Part shown: piece after piece, positions 1 through 10,474 of the stretch
Position numbering within the stretch: position 1 is the stretch's first letter
Layout: every line of letters begins with the position of its first letter
NCBI GenBank assembly: GCA_020809705.1
Contig: CP085825.1
Location: 5,456,001-5,520,000 of the forward strand
Length of the DNA stretch: 64,000 nt
Direction of reading: 5' to 3'
Source: Calonectria ilicicola
Lineage: Eukaryota; Ascomycota; Sordariomycetes; Hypocreales; Nectriaceae
Made by a program: the position numbers and the translations under genes
The notes under the pieces: model-generated
Database searches by the model: none
The model's input: only the letters and a program-made list of their open reading frames with translations
What the model was told of the DNA's origin: nothing

Positions 1-45
1 ACTCATTTTTGTTCAGAAGCCACTGGTGAACTAAATATATTACAG

Positions 46-567
46 GCTGCGAAACCAACACTACCGTCCTTCTGGACCCCTTCGCTCACGCCCGATGCAC
101 AAATGAGTAAACTTCCGCCCGCTATAAAGAAAGAAAAAACAACGCCTGCATGCCCGGCTTCTTCTCGGGATGACCCTCACTCGATTTCTATGCCGAATCT
201 CATCACTATCAACTTCAACGAAGAAGAGGATCCAGTCTCCAAGACCAAACGGAGGACGTGCCCTTCTTGCCTTAAGGTTCTATCGAACTCTTCCAGCCCA
301 ATGATGGCGAGACAATGCGGACACGTGTTTTGTCATAGCTGTGTGAAGAAATTCATGATGGTATCTGGGAAGCAACCCGTATCTCCTGACGAACCCCCTT
401 TGGTTTGCTATGTCTGCGACACTCCTTTAGCCTCGAAATCACGCCAACGGGACATAGGCCGAATCGAATCTATATCTGGGTTGATTCTCCTCCGCTCTGA
501 AGGAACCGGTTTCTCGGCCCGTGGAACAAGCACTGTAGAAAGGACTGGCGTTGCTTTTCAGTGCTAG
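46..567 (+). CDS. NOSIP-like RING/U-box protein, 3' exon (5' end outside window)
   Basis: This is the last exon of a gene that begins upstream of the window. It opens after an ATTACAG acceptor at 39-45, and the frame reads AAKPTLPSFWTPSLTP before the first internal Met at 103. The LPSFW-PSLTP motif is characteristic of nitric-oxide-synthase-interacting protein (NOSIP) homologues, E3-ligase-like proteins found with the spliceosome. The C-terminal half has a RING-type finger: CPSC (about residue 82), then CGHVFCHSC and finally CYVCDTPL. The exon supplies 173 residues and ends at TAG 565-567. Family assignment is from motif recognition; the role in this organism is inferred. Only 43 bp separate its stop from the stop of the convergent carrier gene. 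Confidence 0.82.
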   Translation, partial: AAKPTLPSFWTPSLTPDAQMSKLPPAIKKEKTTPACPASSRDDPHSISMPNLITINFNEEEDPVSKTKRRTCPSCLKVLSNSSSPMMARQCGHVFCHSCVKKFMMVSGKQPVSPDEPPLVCYVCDTPLASKSRQRDIGRIESISGLILLRSEGTGFSARGTSTVERTGVAFQC

Positions 568-610
568 ATTAAGCCAAATACCTGCTCTCTAAATTGTACT
601 ATACGGTATA

Positions 611-1600
611 TCATTTTGATTGTAACCTTCGTCGTAGGCGAGGTAGGAGGAACAAGTACCATAAGCGAATAACGAGGCGATGAACCACGCCCTTGGTCAA
701 CATGGTGAGCCCGTGGCTGAAGAAGCTCTTGAGAAGCTCGCCTTGAATTCCTGCATATAAAGCTCGGATTCCTTCTTGTTTGATGATGCGCAAAATGAAG
801 CCCATAATAGTCTGATGCAGCAAGCCGACGAATTTCTTGTGTAATGACCGAGGTTCCTGCTGTATATCTCGCCCTTTGCCCTTTTCTGACGTTACTTGAT
901 TTACCGAGCAACTGGCCATCTGGAGCCGTGTTTTCCCTGTTTGGAGAGGGTATGTGATGGCTGTTGCAGAAGCCTTGCTCAATGCAGCAATCAGGAACGC
1001 AATCCATGCTACTGGTATGTCTTCGTCTTCCAGGGCAGGAATGATGCGCTCCGCCAGTCTCCGGTTGACAAAGAAAGTTATGCTAGGATTCATAGTAAGC
1101 AACAATGTAGCAGAGTAGCCAGACCACAGGCCAAGAAGACCGTTCTGCTTGTGGATTGCAGCCAGTAGCTCCCAGAACGACTGTTCTCCCGACAACATTT
1201 GTTTCTGTGTCACCACGTTGGATATAGGCGTGGTAAAGGCCCTGGCACATGCACCTGCAATAGCGCCTGTGGCTAGTTCTTCAAGAACCTTGGGCTTGCG
1301 GTGCCTTCGTCGACGTAGGTAGTTGTAGAACCCGAAAAACAGAAAACTGTCCACCATGGACTTTGCCACATCCTCTCCCAGTCCACTATATAGTGCTCGG
1401 ATTCCGCCTTCGCGCGAGGTAATGCCCCTAAAGGCAGCGATGACTCCGTCATAGTGGGCATTCGGATTCTCCAATTGCCGCTGCACCTTGAGTCTTGTGT
1501 TGACCAAATCCAGAGGATACAACGTTGCTGTTGAGATAGCCGTCCCCACCGAACCAGAGACGGCGTGGCCAAGGGCAATCAAAGCCTGAGCCGGTGCCAT
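611..1600 (-). CDS. ANT1: Peroxisomal adenine nucleotide (Ant1/PMP47-type) mitochondrial-carrier-family protein
   Basis: Single-exon carrier of 329 residues. I chose the Met at 1600 because its context is good (GCC-ATG-G) and the carrier fold starts right after it; an in-frame Met at 1669 would add 23 residues. Three carrier repeats carry the signatures PLDLVNTR, PISNVVTQ and PLQTGKTR. The pattern GHAVSGSVGTAISTATLYPL followed by the LYSGLGE block resembles the peroxisomal Pmp47/Ant1/SLC25A17 branch, which exchanges ATP for AMP across the peroxisomal membrane to feed fatty-acid activation. Substrate is inferred from subfamily resemblance; a CoA/FAD/NAD carrier of the same branch is the main alternative. 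It is tandem with SGF73 and convergent with the RING gene. Confidence 0.83.
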   Translation of the reverse strand: MAPAQALIALGHAVSGSVGTAISTATLYPLDLVNTRLKVQRQLENPNAHYDGVIAAFRGITSREGGIRALYSGLGEDVAKSMVDSFLFFGFYNYLRRRRHRKPKVLEELATGAIAGACARAFTTPISNVVTQKQMLSGEQSFWELLAAIHKQNGLLGLWSGYSATLLLTMNPSITFFVNRRLAERIIPALEDEDIPVAWIAFLIAALSKASATAITYPLQTGKTRLQMASCSVNQVTSEKGKGRDIQQEPRSLHKKFVGLLHQTIMGFILRIIKQEGIRALYAGIQGELLKSFFSHGLTMLTKGVVHRLVIRLWYLFLLPRLRRRLQSK

Positions 1601-2098
1601 GGCATTGAGGTTCTCGCTTCTTTGGGCTCCCTGGAGCCAGTTTGCAAGAGTTTGTAGAATCAACTTCAAGGCTGAGGGCGGGATTAAGGCTGTCGTGGTA
1701 ACCCCAGTCGCACGGCTACCGTGTAAGCCAAGGACGAACAGGGCATGGTACTATATTCACGACGTCATTCCCCATCCCAGTTGAGGGATAGCTTAACCGT
1801 GGTCCAACAGCAGCATGTGACAGCCAGGCCCTTGGTTTCGACATTTCTTCCGAGGTAACATTTGCCAACATGAAAGAAAAAATAAAATAAAAAAAAACAA
1901 TTAAAAAAAACATTAAATGGGCTACTTGATGCTGCCAAGCTGAGTTAAAACTATGCAAAAATTGCTAAGCACCACATAACAACTTTCCCAAATATGATGA
2001 TATTGTTCTTGCCATTTCATCCCATTCCATTATACATGATCCAGCTAGTATCGCTTTCAGTTTGACAAACAAACACTACAAAAATGATTGGAGCTCTT
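1601..2098. other. Intergenic: carrier 5' region / SGF73 3' region
   Basis: No gene seen. It should hold the promoter of the carrier and the 3' UTR of SGF73. An A-rich tract on the + strand (about 1870-1917, long A runs) is T-rich on the coding strand of both neighbours. The short open frames here have no family resemblance. Confidence 0.6.
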
Positions 2099-3562
2099 TT
2101 ACGCTCGGCTTGCCACAGAGGCCTGTCTTTGTGGTGGCCCTGGTAAACCAAATGATGATGATCTCCCCGTGTTTCCAAACCCTACCGACAAATCTGGCTC
2201 TCCTGGTGCGTCTTCGCCGTCTAATAGCCCAGGGTGTCCCTCCGGGAGCTTCTGTGCACCATAACCAGATACTCGAAAGATGTTCGTCCGCCCACCGTTC
2301 GTCGACATTTGTAATTGCTCATGAAGTCTTGCTAGCTGGTACTGGCGCTTTATTGGAGTAAAAATTGGTTGGGGAAGTAGAGGCTGAGGGTTCCATTGCG
2401 CAAGCGCACTCATAACAGCGCTCGTTTCTTCATCCGAGTCTACAGGCCCGTTATTGGCTTCGTCTTCGTCCTCGACTGGAGCATTGGCATCGAGCGCAGC
2501 TTCTATTTAGGGAGCAAGGCTGGTTAAACGTAGTGTCCAAGAGAATGTTTGAAGCGAGGAATGACTTACTTTGTTGTTTCGCCTGGTTCTTCTTTTGATA
2601 TGCGGCCAGCAGCATATCGTAAGGCAACGATCGTCCAGCAACCGCTCGCTTGGCGCCCATAGAATGGCTCTTACATGTCAGGGATCTCGCACAGGGTTGG
2701 CCATTTGGCAATATCACACCACATTGCCGTTCTACGTCCACCGGTCCTATGAAATTAGTGTTAGCAAATTCTCCATCAGACAAATAGCTGGGGCTATCGC
2801 TACCTTTGGGTTTTGGAACCTTGGCTTTGGGCTCATCCTTCTTCTTCTTAGCTTTTGGCCCCTTATCAGGATCACCATCGGCCTTCCGCTTCTTGCCTTT
2901 CTTGTCGTCATCAGGCTTTTTGCTCGCTGCCTTCTTTGCAGTCTTGCTACCAGTCGCTTTTTTGTCGCTATCATCATCACTATCGTCGTCTTTACTATCA
3001 CCATTCTCCTCATCATGCTTCCTCGCCTCCTCTTCCCTGGCGGCCTCCTTAGCTCTCTCTCTAGCCTCGCGGGCTTCCTTTTTTCTCTGAGCCTTTTCTT
3101 TCTTTAGTCGAAGACACTGCGCGATATGTGCTTTCGCAGCTGTTCGAAGGACACTCTTTTTGCAATGCTTGCATTGTTGGAGATCGGGGTTATCTTCGAG
3201 GGGTCGGCCGGTCGCAAACGTTTCGCGGGCATTTTCGTCAAGTTGATTTACTACAGGTCCAGGTGATGGAGCCGATGCTGCTGGAGAATTTCCATTCTTC
3301 TTCTTGTCATCTGTCCATCTGGTTAGGAGAGACGTCACGCGCTAGGACGCGGTATGCAACAGTACCTTCGATAATGCCACCATCCCTCCAGTTCCCTGGC
3401 TTGCTATGTTTTGGTGGGGGTTTTTTCAATTTTATAGTTCCATTTTTATTGTCTTTTTTTGATGCGACCTTTATCGTCTGTTCATCAACTGGCATAGGCT
3501 TAGACCAGGCTCCACGATAATCACTTAGGGGCAAATGTATCATTACCTTTGCCTGAACCCAT
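2099..3562 (-). CDS. SGF73: SAGA deubiquitinating-module subunit Sgf73 (SCA7 domain, ataxin-7 homologue)
   Basis: Five-exon model: 3547-3562, 3366-3488, 2804-3310, 2570-2746, 2099-2502, about 408 residues. Order of parts: a short zinc motif CKHCKKSV...H...C, a long Lys/Asp/Glu-rich low-complexity linker, then the SCA7 domain with [23 protein letters not shown]7 binds nucleosomes, and Sgf73 anchors the Ubp8 module to SAGA. The intron at 2747-2803 (donor GTAGCG, acceptor CATAG) is 57 nt and in phase, so a read-through form is also open. The 2503-2569 intron leads to a last exon that a simple ORF reading would miss. The N-terminus is uncertain: upstream of Met 3562 the frame reads PEQDPLFAP, which looks like family sequence, and an acceptor (TTTCCCAG) sits just before it, so a further 5' exon is likely. 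Confidence 0.82.
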
Positions 3563-4283
3563 CGCGTCAGAGCCGCCGGGAGGGCCAGAACTTGGCGCAA
3601 ATAGAGGGTCTTGTTCTGGGAAATCGGATATGGTTAAATAGCGATGATAACGCGATAGTTTTTAGACGAAGGGTGGAGTGGTGGATGATGGTGGTTAGGC
3701 AGATGCAGAGGTGTTGTCGCAGCCTCGCGATTGCGGCTACATGCAATGCACGTGCTGACTTATCGGCCAACGCCAACATTTCTCCGAACTGGCCCATAAA
3801 AGTGGGGTCAACTAACGCGGAGAAAGCTCGAACCTGCAGACTCTTTGGGAAAGAAATGCTTCCACTCGCGCATAATAAATCCACAGGAAGGTCCGGCTCA
3901 GTTTCAACCCCATATCATGTGTCAAAGTATTCATTGTCTTTTATTAAACGGTTTTCCCCCATTCCCATATTTCTAATGTCCTATATACAGCAGGAATATT
4001 TGCTCGATCAACTACAAATCAACACCACTGCTCCTGATTTAGGACCTAAACGGTACTAATCAGACTACTAACTTATACACTTCAAATCACCCATCCACCA
4101 CCAACGCCAAACCAGGTATGACATAGGCTATAAGACACACGATTAAAAAAAAATTCCACTGAACCATCTACAGTCCAAACCTAACTTGGAAAGCGTCCGC
4201 AAATTAACGAATTGAACCAATGCGCCTGTGCAACCAGTCACGCCAAACATTGCTGTGAGCATCCCTAGTTTTCAAACCGACTC
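3563..4283. other. Intergenic: SGF73 5' region and C6-A 3' region
   Basis: The first 300 bp probably contain the missing 5' exon and leader of SGF73. The rest is the 3' flank of the C6-A gene. No other gene is supported. Confidence 0.5.
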
Positions 4284-6221
4284 CTAGTTCTGTTCCAAAT
4301 GCATAAGAATTCCATCCGCATTTGTCCTTTGGAGATTATCTCGATGTGCTCTCATTGCCTCCATCATTGACTTTGCATGGAGCATGCCCAGATCGCTCCA
4401 TATGCATTCCATAACCGCAAACCCCCAATCCCAATACTCTGAGGGAACTCCAGGAGCACAACTGGCCACTTTTATGTGGAATAATAAGATAGGAATTCCG
4501 GCAGAGCCAGAACCTGCACCTCCTGGCTGCTCAACGGATACTTTTTTCTCGAGAAGGGGATGCCGCCAATGGGTCGGTGTGCTGACGAGTACATCTCGGG
4601 AAAGTGTACGGATAATTCCGAGGTGACGTTCATGATCAGCCGCAGATATCAAAAGCACACTGGACAGGGGGTTGGTATTGACAAATTCAACAATGGCTTG
4701 GTTGACGAGAATCCGAGCCCATCGGTAGTGACTCCACATCCGAGCTGCCCACATGTCATAGTAAATATGGTATTGGCTGTTAAAAATGGCAGCAGGGGGA
4801 AGATGAATTGATTTTTGTACCTGGTAGCGCCAGGTATCCCCCAAAGCTTGCTCCCAATTTGCAAACCCAGCATCGAGGTCCACCAATTGCTGGATTGTGG
4901 CAGCAGTATTAGGACGGCCATCCCTAAGGACGTGTGTATGAATGTAAGCTGAGATCTGTAAAAACCGTGAGACTAGATGCCCCAACTCGCAGGCTGGGCG
5001 ATCGGCCGGATCCAGCAGTGTACTACTAAATGTTACCCATTCATAAAATGGCCCTGGGACTGCCGTCTGCGATATGTGTGCTGGGATAAACTAATCGATC
5101 ATAAGCTTAGATCCGAGGAGGTTACGGATGAAATTTGACAGGGGAACCGACCAACGAAAAACACATCTGGACCATCGCACGAATGCCTCGGAAGGCAGCT
5201 TGCGGCATTGGGCACCACCTGCGTAATAAGGCAACACCACCCATCACATGGGCATGCACATGATCAATTCCCTGATGGGTTCCCTTTACCAACTGTTCGT
5301 AATATCAGCACCGCAATCTCGCCGGCAAAAGATAGGGCACTAAACACAAACCTCGAACATCGCAAGCATAACGACCCCCCGCATTGTGACCTCAAAATCG
5401 GGAGCAACAGATGTCTGAATAAGCTGACCAGTTTGACGCAACGCCTGAACGTATTTCTGGCGGGCCGTTATCATCATATTTCGATCTCCTCTTAGGTTTG
5501 ACAGACTGGCGAGACCGACAGCCGTCATAATGTCTTGTATTGAAGGATCCCAAAGCCATTCCGTCGTGCCAAGCTCGCCGGAGGTTGTCGGCTCGTCAGG
5601 ATGACCAATCAGATAACGGTTAAGGTAGAATTGAACACCCTGTTCCTCGAGGCTAGGGTCGACGGGGGTAGGTAGCCTTGGGGGCCATGTGTTTGGAGGT
5701 TGGAGATTGGTTGGTGGAAGTAACTGCGACGAAGAGGGAGATGGGGGAGTTGGGGGAGAACGTTGTTGGCTCGCCAAGGAATTTGGAGAAGACGACCAAA
5801 ATGCACTTGGTGAAAAGGAAGATGCAGATGATGATGCTGCAAACTTAGTAGAAGCCTGAGGTTGAAGGACTTCAGAGGAGACATCGCCAACCCCCCATTG
5901 TGCATGAGCTTTCTGTATAACCTTGCTACTTTCATCACGAAACATAAGCGACAATTGATCGCGGTAACCAGGACATTTTTTTCCAACCCGAATACATTGT
6001 GAGCATTCAGGTCTAACCTTGTCACACTATGGGTTGTGAAAGTTGTCAGCGACGCTGCAGTCAGGGAGATGGATTCAGGGAGATGGATTCAGGCCGGTTT
6101 CGGATTTCAAAACACGACAAATAAATCAAGAAAGAAGGGAGAAACTCCACGATATACATACCTTGATACGACGAGTGCGGCAGTTTTGACAGCCCTGCGA
6201 GGCCTTGCCGCAGTAAACCAT
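4284..6221 (-). CDS. Zn2Cys6 fungal transcription factor (C6-A)
   Basis: Four exons: 6162-6221, 5352-6026, 5152-5292, 4284-5090; 560 residues, all introns phase 0. Exon 1 encodes MVYCGKASQGCQNCRTRRIK, and exon 2 opens with the remaining cysteines. Cys 11, 14, 21, 28, 31 and 38 give the C-x2-C-x6-C-x6-C-x2-C-x6-C binuclear cluster. After CPGYRDQLSLMFRDES comes a Ser/Pro-rich linker, then an alpha-helical regulatory region of the fungal-specific factor type. The zinc cluster and intron 1 position match the factor at 29647-31659, so the two are paralogues. The target genes are unknown. Intron 1 (6027-6161) carries a 14-nt tandem repeat. Exons 3 and 4 cannot be reached by reading the exon 2 frame straight through and were placed from splice sites plus alignment by eye with the paralogue. 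Confidence 0.85.
6061..6093. repeat. 14-nt tandem repeat inside intron 1 of C6-A
   Basis: The unit TCAGGGAGATGGAT occurs at 6061-6074 and 6075-6088, followed by a partial third copy TCAGG. It lies in the 135-nt first intron, which makes this intron the longest of the gene. Confidence 0.9.
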
Positions 6222-9200
6222 GATGAGCAACAGAGAGGTAAAATCCAAACCTTAACAGGAGTGAGATGGGGTACGTATTAAAATTGGAGGATTTGGTTTA
6301 CAAACGAAACGAATGTAAATGGGTACACGATGTTCACAAAAAAAAAGCTGTCTCGACTGAATCAGGCCTCGCTACCGAGCTGGCAGATATGATTGTCCGC
6401 AGTTGATCAGTGAGGGGAAGGCAGATCGAACGGACAAAACCGTTATTGGCCAGCAGCTCACCGAGGTGCCGTGAAGATCAACAAGAGAGGTAGATGAGGA
6501 AACGGAAAGAGATCCGAGAAGCTGGGCCCATCACGATGGACGAAGGTGAGCTCGCGCCCGGCGGCCCTGGAAATGGAGTTATCCTGAGGGCTATGACTTC
6601 AGCCAGACACTTGACGATGGCCTTTTCGCTGTTGTTTTATCCTAAGTGACCAGGATCACACAGGCATCAGGCAAACGAAATCAGTTGGCCAGCTTGCTAT
6701 ACGTCCTCGGATGAATATTGGTTTATGAGATAGGTAGCTCAGTAATTCCTAGTTCTTGTCGCGGCAATCGGATTGCCCGGTACTGAACAAGTCGAGTGGT
6801 TGTTTCTCAACGCCAAAAACAATACGCCTTCCATTTAAGTGGTGGATATGAGGGAAGCTGATGAGGAGTGAAGCTGCGTCTGCTTTCAGTCCAATTGCCG
6901 AGTGGTTGTTTTCATGTGCCCTTGTTATTGGCAAGCGGGGGTCGATGTGAGTAAGACGGGAGGGGGTGACGCAACAAAACATCCAGATGGGGAAAATCGA
7001 GTGTCAGTCAAGAGTGGTCTATGAAGGTGCCTTGTGAGTATGTGTTATGGGTCGCGCGCGTGGAATGCTCCCTTGATGGGCATGCCGGCGTGGTGAAGAT
7101 CACAACGGCGGGGTTAGCGAGCCGAGTGCAAGCAGCCCTGTTAGCTGACACCGGATCGCTGGGAATCGATGATCCGAGGATTTGGGACGTATCTGGGACT
7201 CTGGGACGAGCCTGGAAAGGGAGGGGTTGGTATGGGCGACGGTAATAAAAAAAAAAAGGCTGATGCGGATGATATCCCACCCTGTAGCTGTAGCCAGAGC
7301 TAGCACAATCAAGCGCGACTAAGGTCAGCTCTAAAATTGAAACCCAACCCGCGTCACGAAGCCCCGTGTCAAATCAGAGAAGTCGGACAAGCGGGCAACA
7401 GGACCGGCCCATTCGGAGGATGCAGAGGATGTGGATGCGAGTGCAGATGGCGGCTGTGGGCATGTGCATGTACTACAGCATATTGCAGTGGGACGGGTGA
7501 CATGGGCCAAAGCAATGGAGGGGGGTGAATGATGGATCGATGAAGGTGGAGATGGGAGGTGAGTCGGAGAGGTGCTCGGACGTCAAATCAGGTGGATCCT
7601 AACAGGCCTTCTCCCCTCACTCATGGTTGCGTCCTCATCTGCTCATTAACAATTACTACACAGTAATTTAATTATTCACTGTCGGTTCATTCATTGCCGC
7701 ACTTGACAATTGGAGTACGCCACACATTTGTAAAGGCAGTGACGGTGTATCGAGAGGAAACAAACAATTGAGGCCGGGGACGCTTGGCAAGTCTCCAGTG
7801 GATCAAAGACATTGGCAACAAAGTTTCTGCTCCTCTACCGCACCTAACCCAGAAACATGACCCGGTATGCATGTTCGCTGTACCTGTAGACTTGTCCCGT
7901 TTTGCGCATTCCTCCTTCCAATAACTTTGGGTCTGGCGGGGTGAGCGAAAGGTTTAAATAAGTGCCAGGCCGAAAGCAGGGCCATCCTAGCTGAAAGGAA
8001 ACGAAGCCGTGATTTGTCCATGGACAGGCGGAGCCATTAACAAAAGAGACCAAGTGGACGTAGGACGAGAGAACCTCGTGAAGAAGCAAGGGCTCCCTCT
8101 GCACACCGTTGTTTAACCTAACGGCTGGATCAAGGATTGAGCAAGAATGGTTAGCGTGGTCAGGGTGACAACGGGCGAGGAGGAGGCATGGGAAGAGCCA
8201 AGTCTCCGACAACCACACGGATGGGTGCCATTCATCCAGGCAAGGGTCAAGAGACAAGGGTTCTCGAGCTGGGTGCAGTCGGTCCTTCAGGGTTCTACAT
8301 GCTGCAGGCCTTCAGAACTGCACCGTAATTAATTCAAGTACCCAGGAAGCACTCTCGTGACCGGGGAGTTGCCGCAGAGGGCGGTTAGCGTTTGGTTCAA
8401 GAAATCGACCACTCATGGATGTAAAATCTGCAGGCACCACATCATGCGCTAAGTTCTCTGCCACGGTGTGAAAGTGTCAACACAAATGGCATTGCCGCGT
8501 GCGACGGAGATAACGTTCTCCCTTGACCAAATGCCTAATTTGCCAATACGGAGACGCCGGACTTCACTCAGGTACCACGCAACACTCTCTCAGGTTCAAT
8601 TGTCACGACTCTAGCAGGGACCGCTTTTTGCTCATCATATTCATGACTATGGATACAATCGCAGCAACCCACCTTTCGAGAAGTGTTCGCGACTGGGGGA
8701 TAAGAGGTGAAAGGTGGCGTCCAAGTCCACGATGGTCTGTGCACTGACTGGGTTGATCAGAGAGTTTTCTTCTATAGGTAGTAACCACATTGCCTAATTT
8801 GCTTCTGACAATTACGGGCATTCCACTACTCAACAATTGAAGGTGGGTAAACATCACCAAGATTTGGGGTATTTCTTATTTTCAGAAAATTGTCACAATA
8901 TTTGCAAGACCATGCGGTTGCGCCATAATAAGTGTTTGATTTTTCGTACATAATGGTGTTGAGTGCATTGGGCTGACAGTTTTGAGGGCGATCAACTCCT
9001 CATCGACATTTGGGTCGATGACGTAGTCCGTCCTTGTTACGCTCACCTAACCTTCTACTGGGCCCTTGCCTCAGGAGATACGACGCCACTCCTCTGTTAG
9101 GTAAACTGATCGACGTCATTTGGTAGAATCGGGCATCCAAACGTCATACATACCCGGCGTCATCATCGCCTTGCTGACCAAGTGAGTCAAAGTCATGATC

Positions 9201-9626
9201 TGGGAGTCATCCTGCATTAAACGGGACAAAGACCGGTTCTCGAGCGTCGATTTACTAGGTAATCGTCATAGCCTTCTAAAATACACTAAGGGGAGGGAAG
9301 TGACTGGGCAAGACCCTGTTCCCGTTCGTTCTTTTCGGGGAGAGAGTTAAGATTGATTGGTTAGGCGATGTGGGATTTACATCAGATTTTGTGAACCGTC
9401 TGGCAACGACGTCAGAGGCCCTAACTATCACATTGATATTCGACGCCATTTAAAGTTACCACTTTCCCAGCTTTCTCAGCTTGTAGATGAAAACTTGTCA
9501 CTATTCAATACTCAGCGTAACTATTCACAACCTCCTCATTATTGGCACTTCTACTTGACGAGTTTAAATCCTGAGTTCTTCCTTATATCGAAAATCTGTG
9601 CACTGAATTTACTCACAGCTTCAATT
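6222..9626. other. 3.4 kb gene-free interval between divergent C6-A and the hydrophilic-protein gene
   Basis: Divergent promoter region. The open frames present, the longest 137 codons on the minus strand at 7844-8257, show no family motif, no plausible exon chain and no codon-like bias that I can see. I find no tRNA B-box of the GGTTCRANNCC type. The right-hand 600 bp hold CRE-like sites, annotated separately. A non-coding RNA or an orphan gene cannot be excluded. Confidence 0.6.
9019..9414. promoter_or_regulatory. Cluster of CRE-like (TGACGT/ACGTCA) sites plus one STRE
   Basis: Sites seen: TGACGT 9019-9024, ACGTCA 9113-9118, ACGTCA 9141-9146, ACGTCA 9409-9414, and an AGGGG stress element at 9289-9293. 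They lie 210-610 bp upstream of the start at 9627. CREs are bound by ATF/CREB-type bZIP factors downstream of the stress MAP kinase in fungi. The sites are visible; binding is inferred. Confidence 0.5.
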
Positions 9627-10474
9627 ATGGAGAGTATCAATAACATCGCTTCTGCTGCCACGAAGGCTGTCTGGGGAGAAGAGAATACTCGTAGGGAGCC
9701 AATATCTGGAGTCAAGGGGGACGTCGCGAAGGGCGAACCATTTGATGCCGGTAATTTGGGTAGATATTTGCTTACATTCTGAGATGACTTGAAATATGAC
9801 TGACTAAAGTGTTATAAGAACCTGCACGACAGGAACAAGTCGAGCACTCTTTTGAGGGTCGCTCCGAAAATACACCAGCCGTCCAGCCCGCCCAAGAGAA
9901 TACTGCCCTCCACCAGACCAAAACAGATAATGTACATGAGATATCTAGCGGGAGTTCTGAAATGCACAATACTCGCGAGAATATTCCTGACACCTGCACC
10001 AAGTGCCTCGAACCTAGTGAGGCTCCAATTAACCAAGACTCTGGGCCTTTTGAAAGGTCGAACTCCCGAGTCAAAGAACCAGAAATTACCGACATTGGTA
10101 GAAAGGAACCAGAGACACTAGATTATAAGTCACCTGAGAAAGGTGATGAATCTTCTAAGGGAACCGGCCAGGAATATGTCCGTTCGACTGGCCTAGCTGC
10201 TGACGGCGGTGACTTTGATGCCACAAAACCGGGTGCAGGACGTGAGGCCGAACGTGAGTCCCGCTGTATATTTTTGTTGACCAACCCCCCCCCTCCCCCC
10301 GAAAGAATAAAAAACTCTATTATAGGTATAAATCTAACACATGAAAATTTGTGGTCGATAGGTCTTATGGAGGAGAAGGGTCTTCATCGTGACGAGGATG
10401 ATTCCCATGCTAGTGGCGGCAAAGATAAACCGAGTCTTGGAGAGCGAATCAAGGCCAAGCTTCATAAACACTGA
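9627..10474 (+). CDS. Small hydrophilic fungal protein, stress/conidiation type, function unknown
   Basis: Three exons: 9627-9759, 9819-10253, 10362-10474; 226 residues. Intron 1 (59 nt) has donor GTAGAT, branch TGACTAAA and acceptor ATAAG. Intron 2 (108 nt) has GTGAGT, CTAACAC and ATAG, and contains two runs of C. The N-terminus (KAVWGEENTRREPISG...GEPFDAGNLE) and C-terminus (LAADGGDFDA, KPGAGREAERLMEEKGLHRD, GGKDKPSLGERIKAKLHKH) match a family that I recognise only as uncharacterised hydrophilic fungal proteins. The middle is a variable Glu/Ser/Pro-rich linker. There is no signal peptide or membrane segment. The composition is LEA/hydrophilin-like, so a desiccation or stress role is a guess. 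CRE-like promoter sites would fit that guess. Confidence 0.72.

Noticed and set aside
2571..3107. 178-codon + strand frame with hydrophobic runs, antisense to SGF73
   Set aside because: It is the shadow of the Lys/Asp/Glu-rich linker of SGF73 read on the other strand.
7844..8257. 137-codon minus-strand open frame in the 3.4 kb gap
   Set aside because: No motif, no adjoining exon with consistent splice phase, composition like random sequence.
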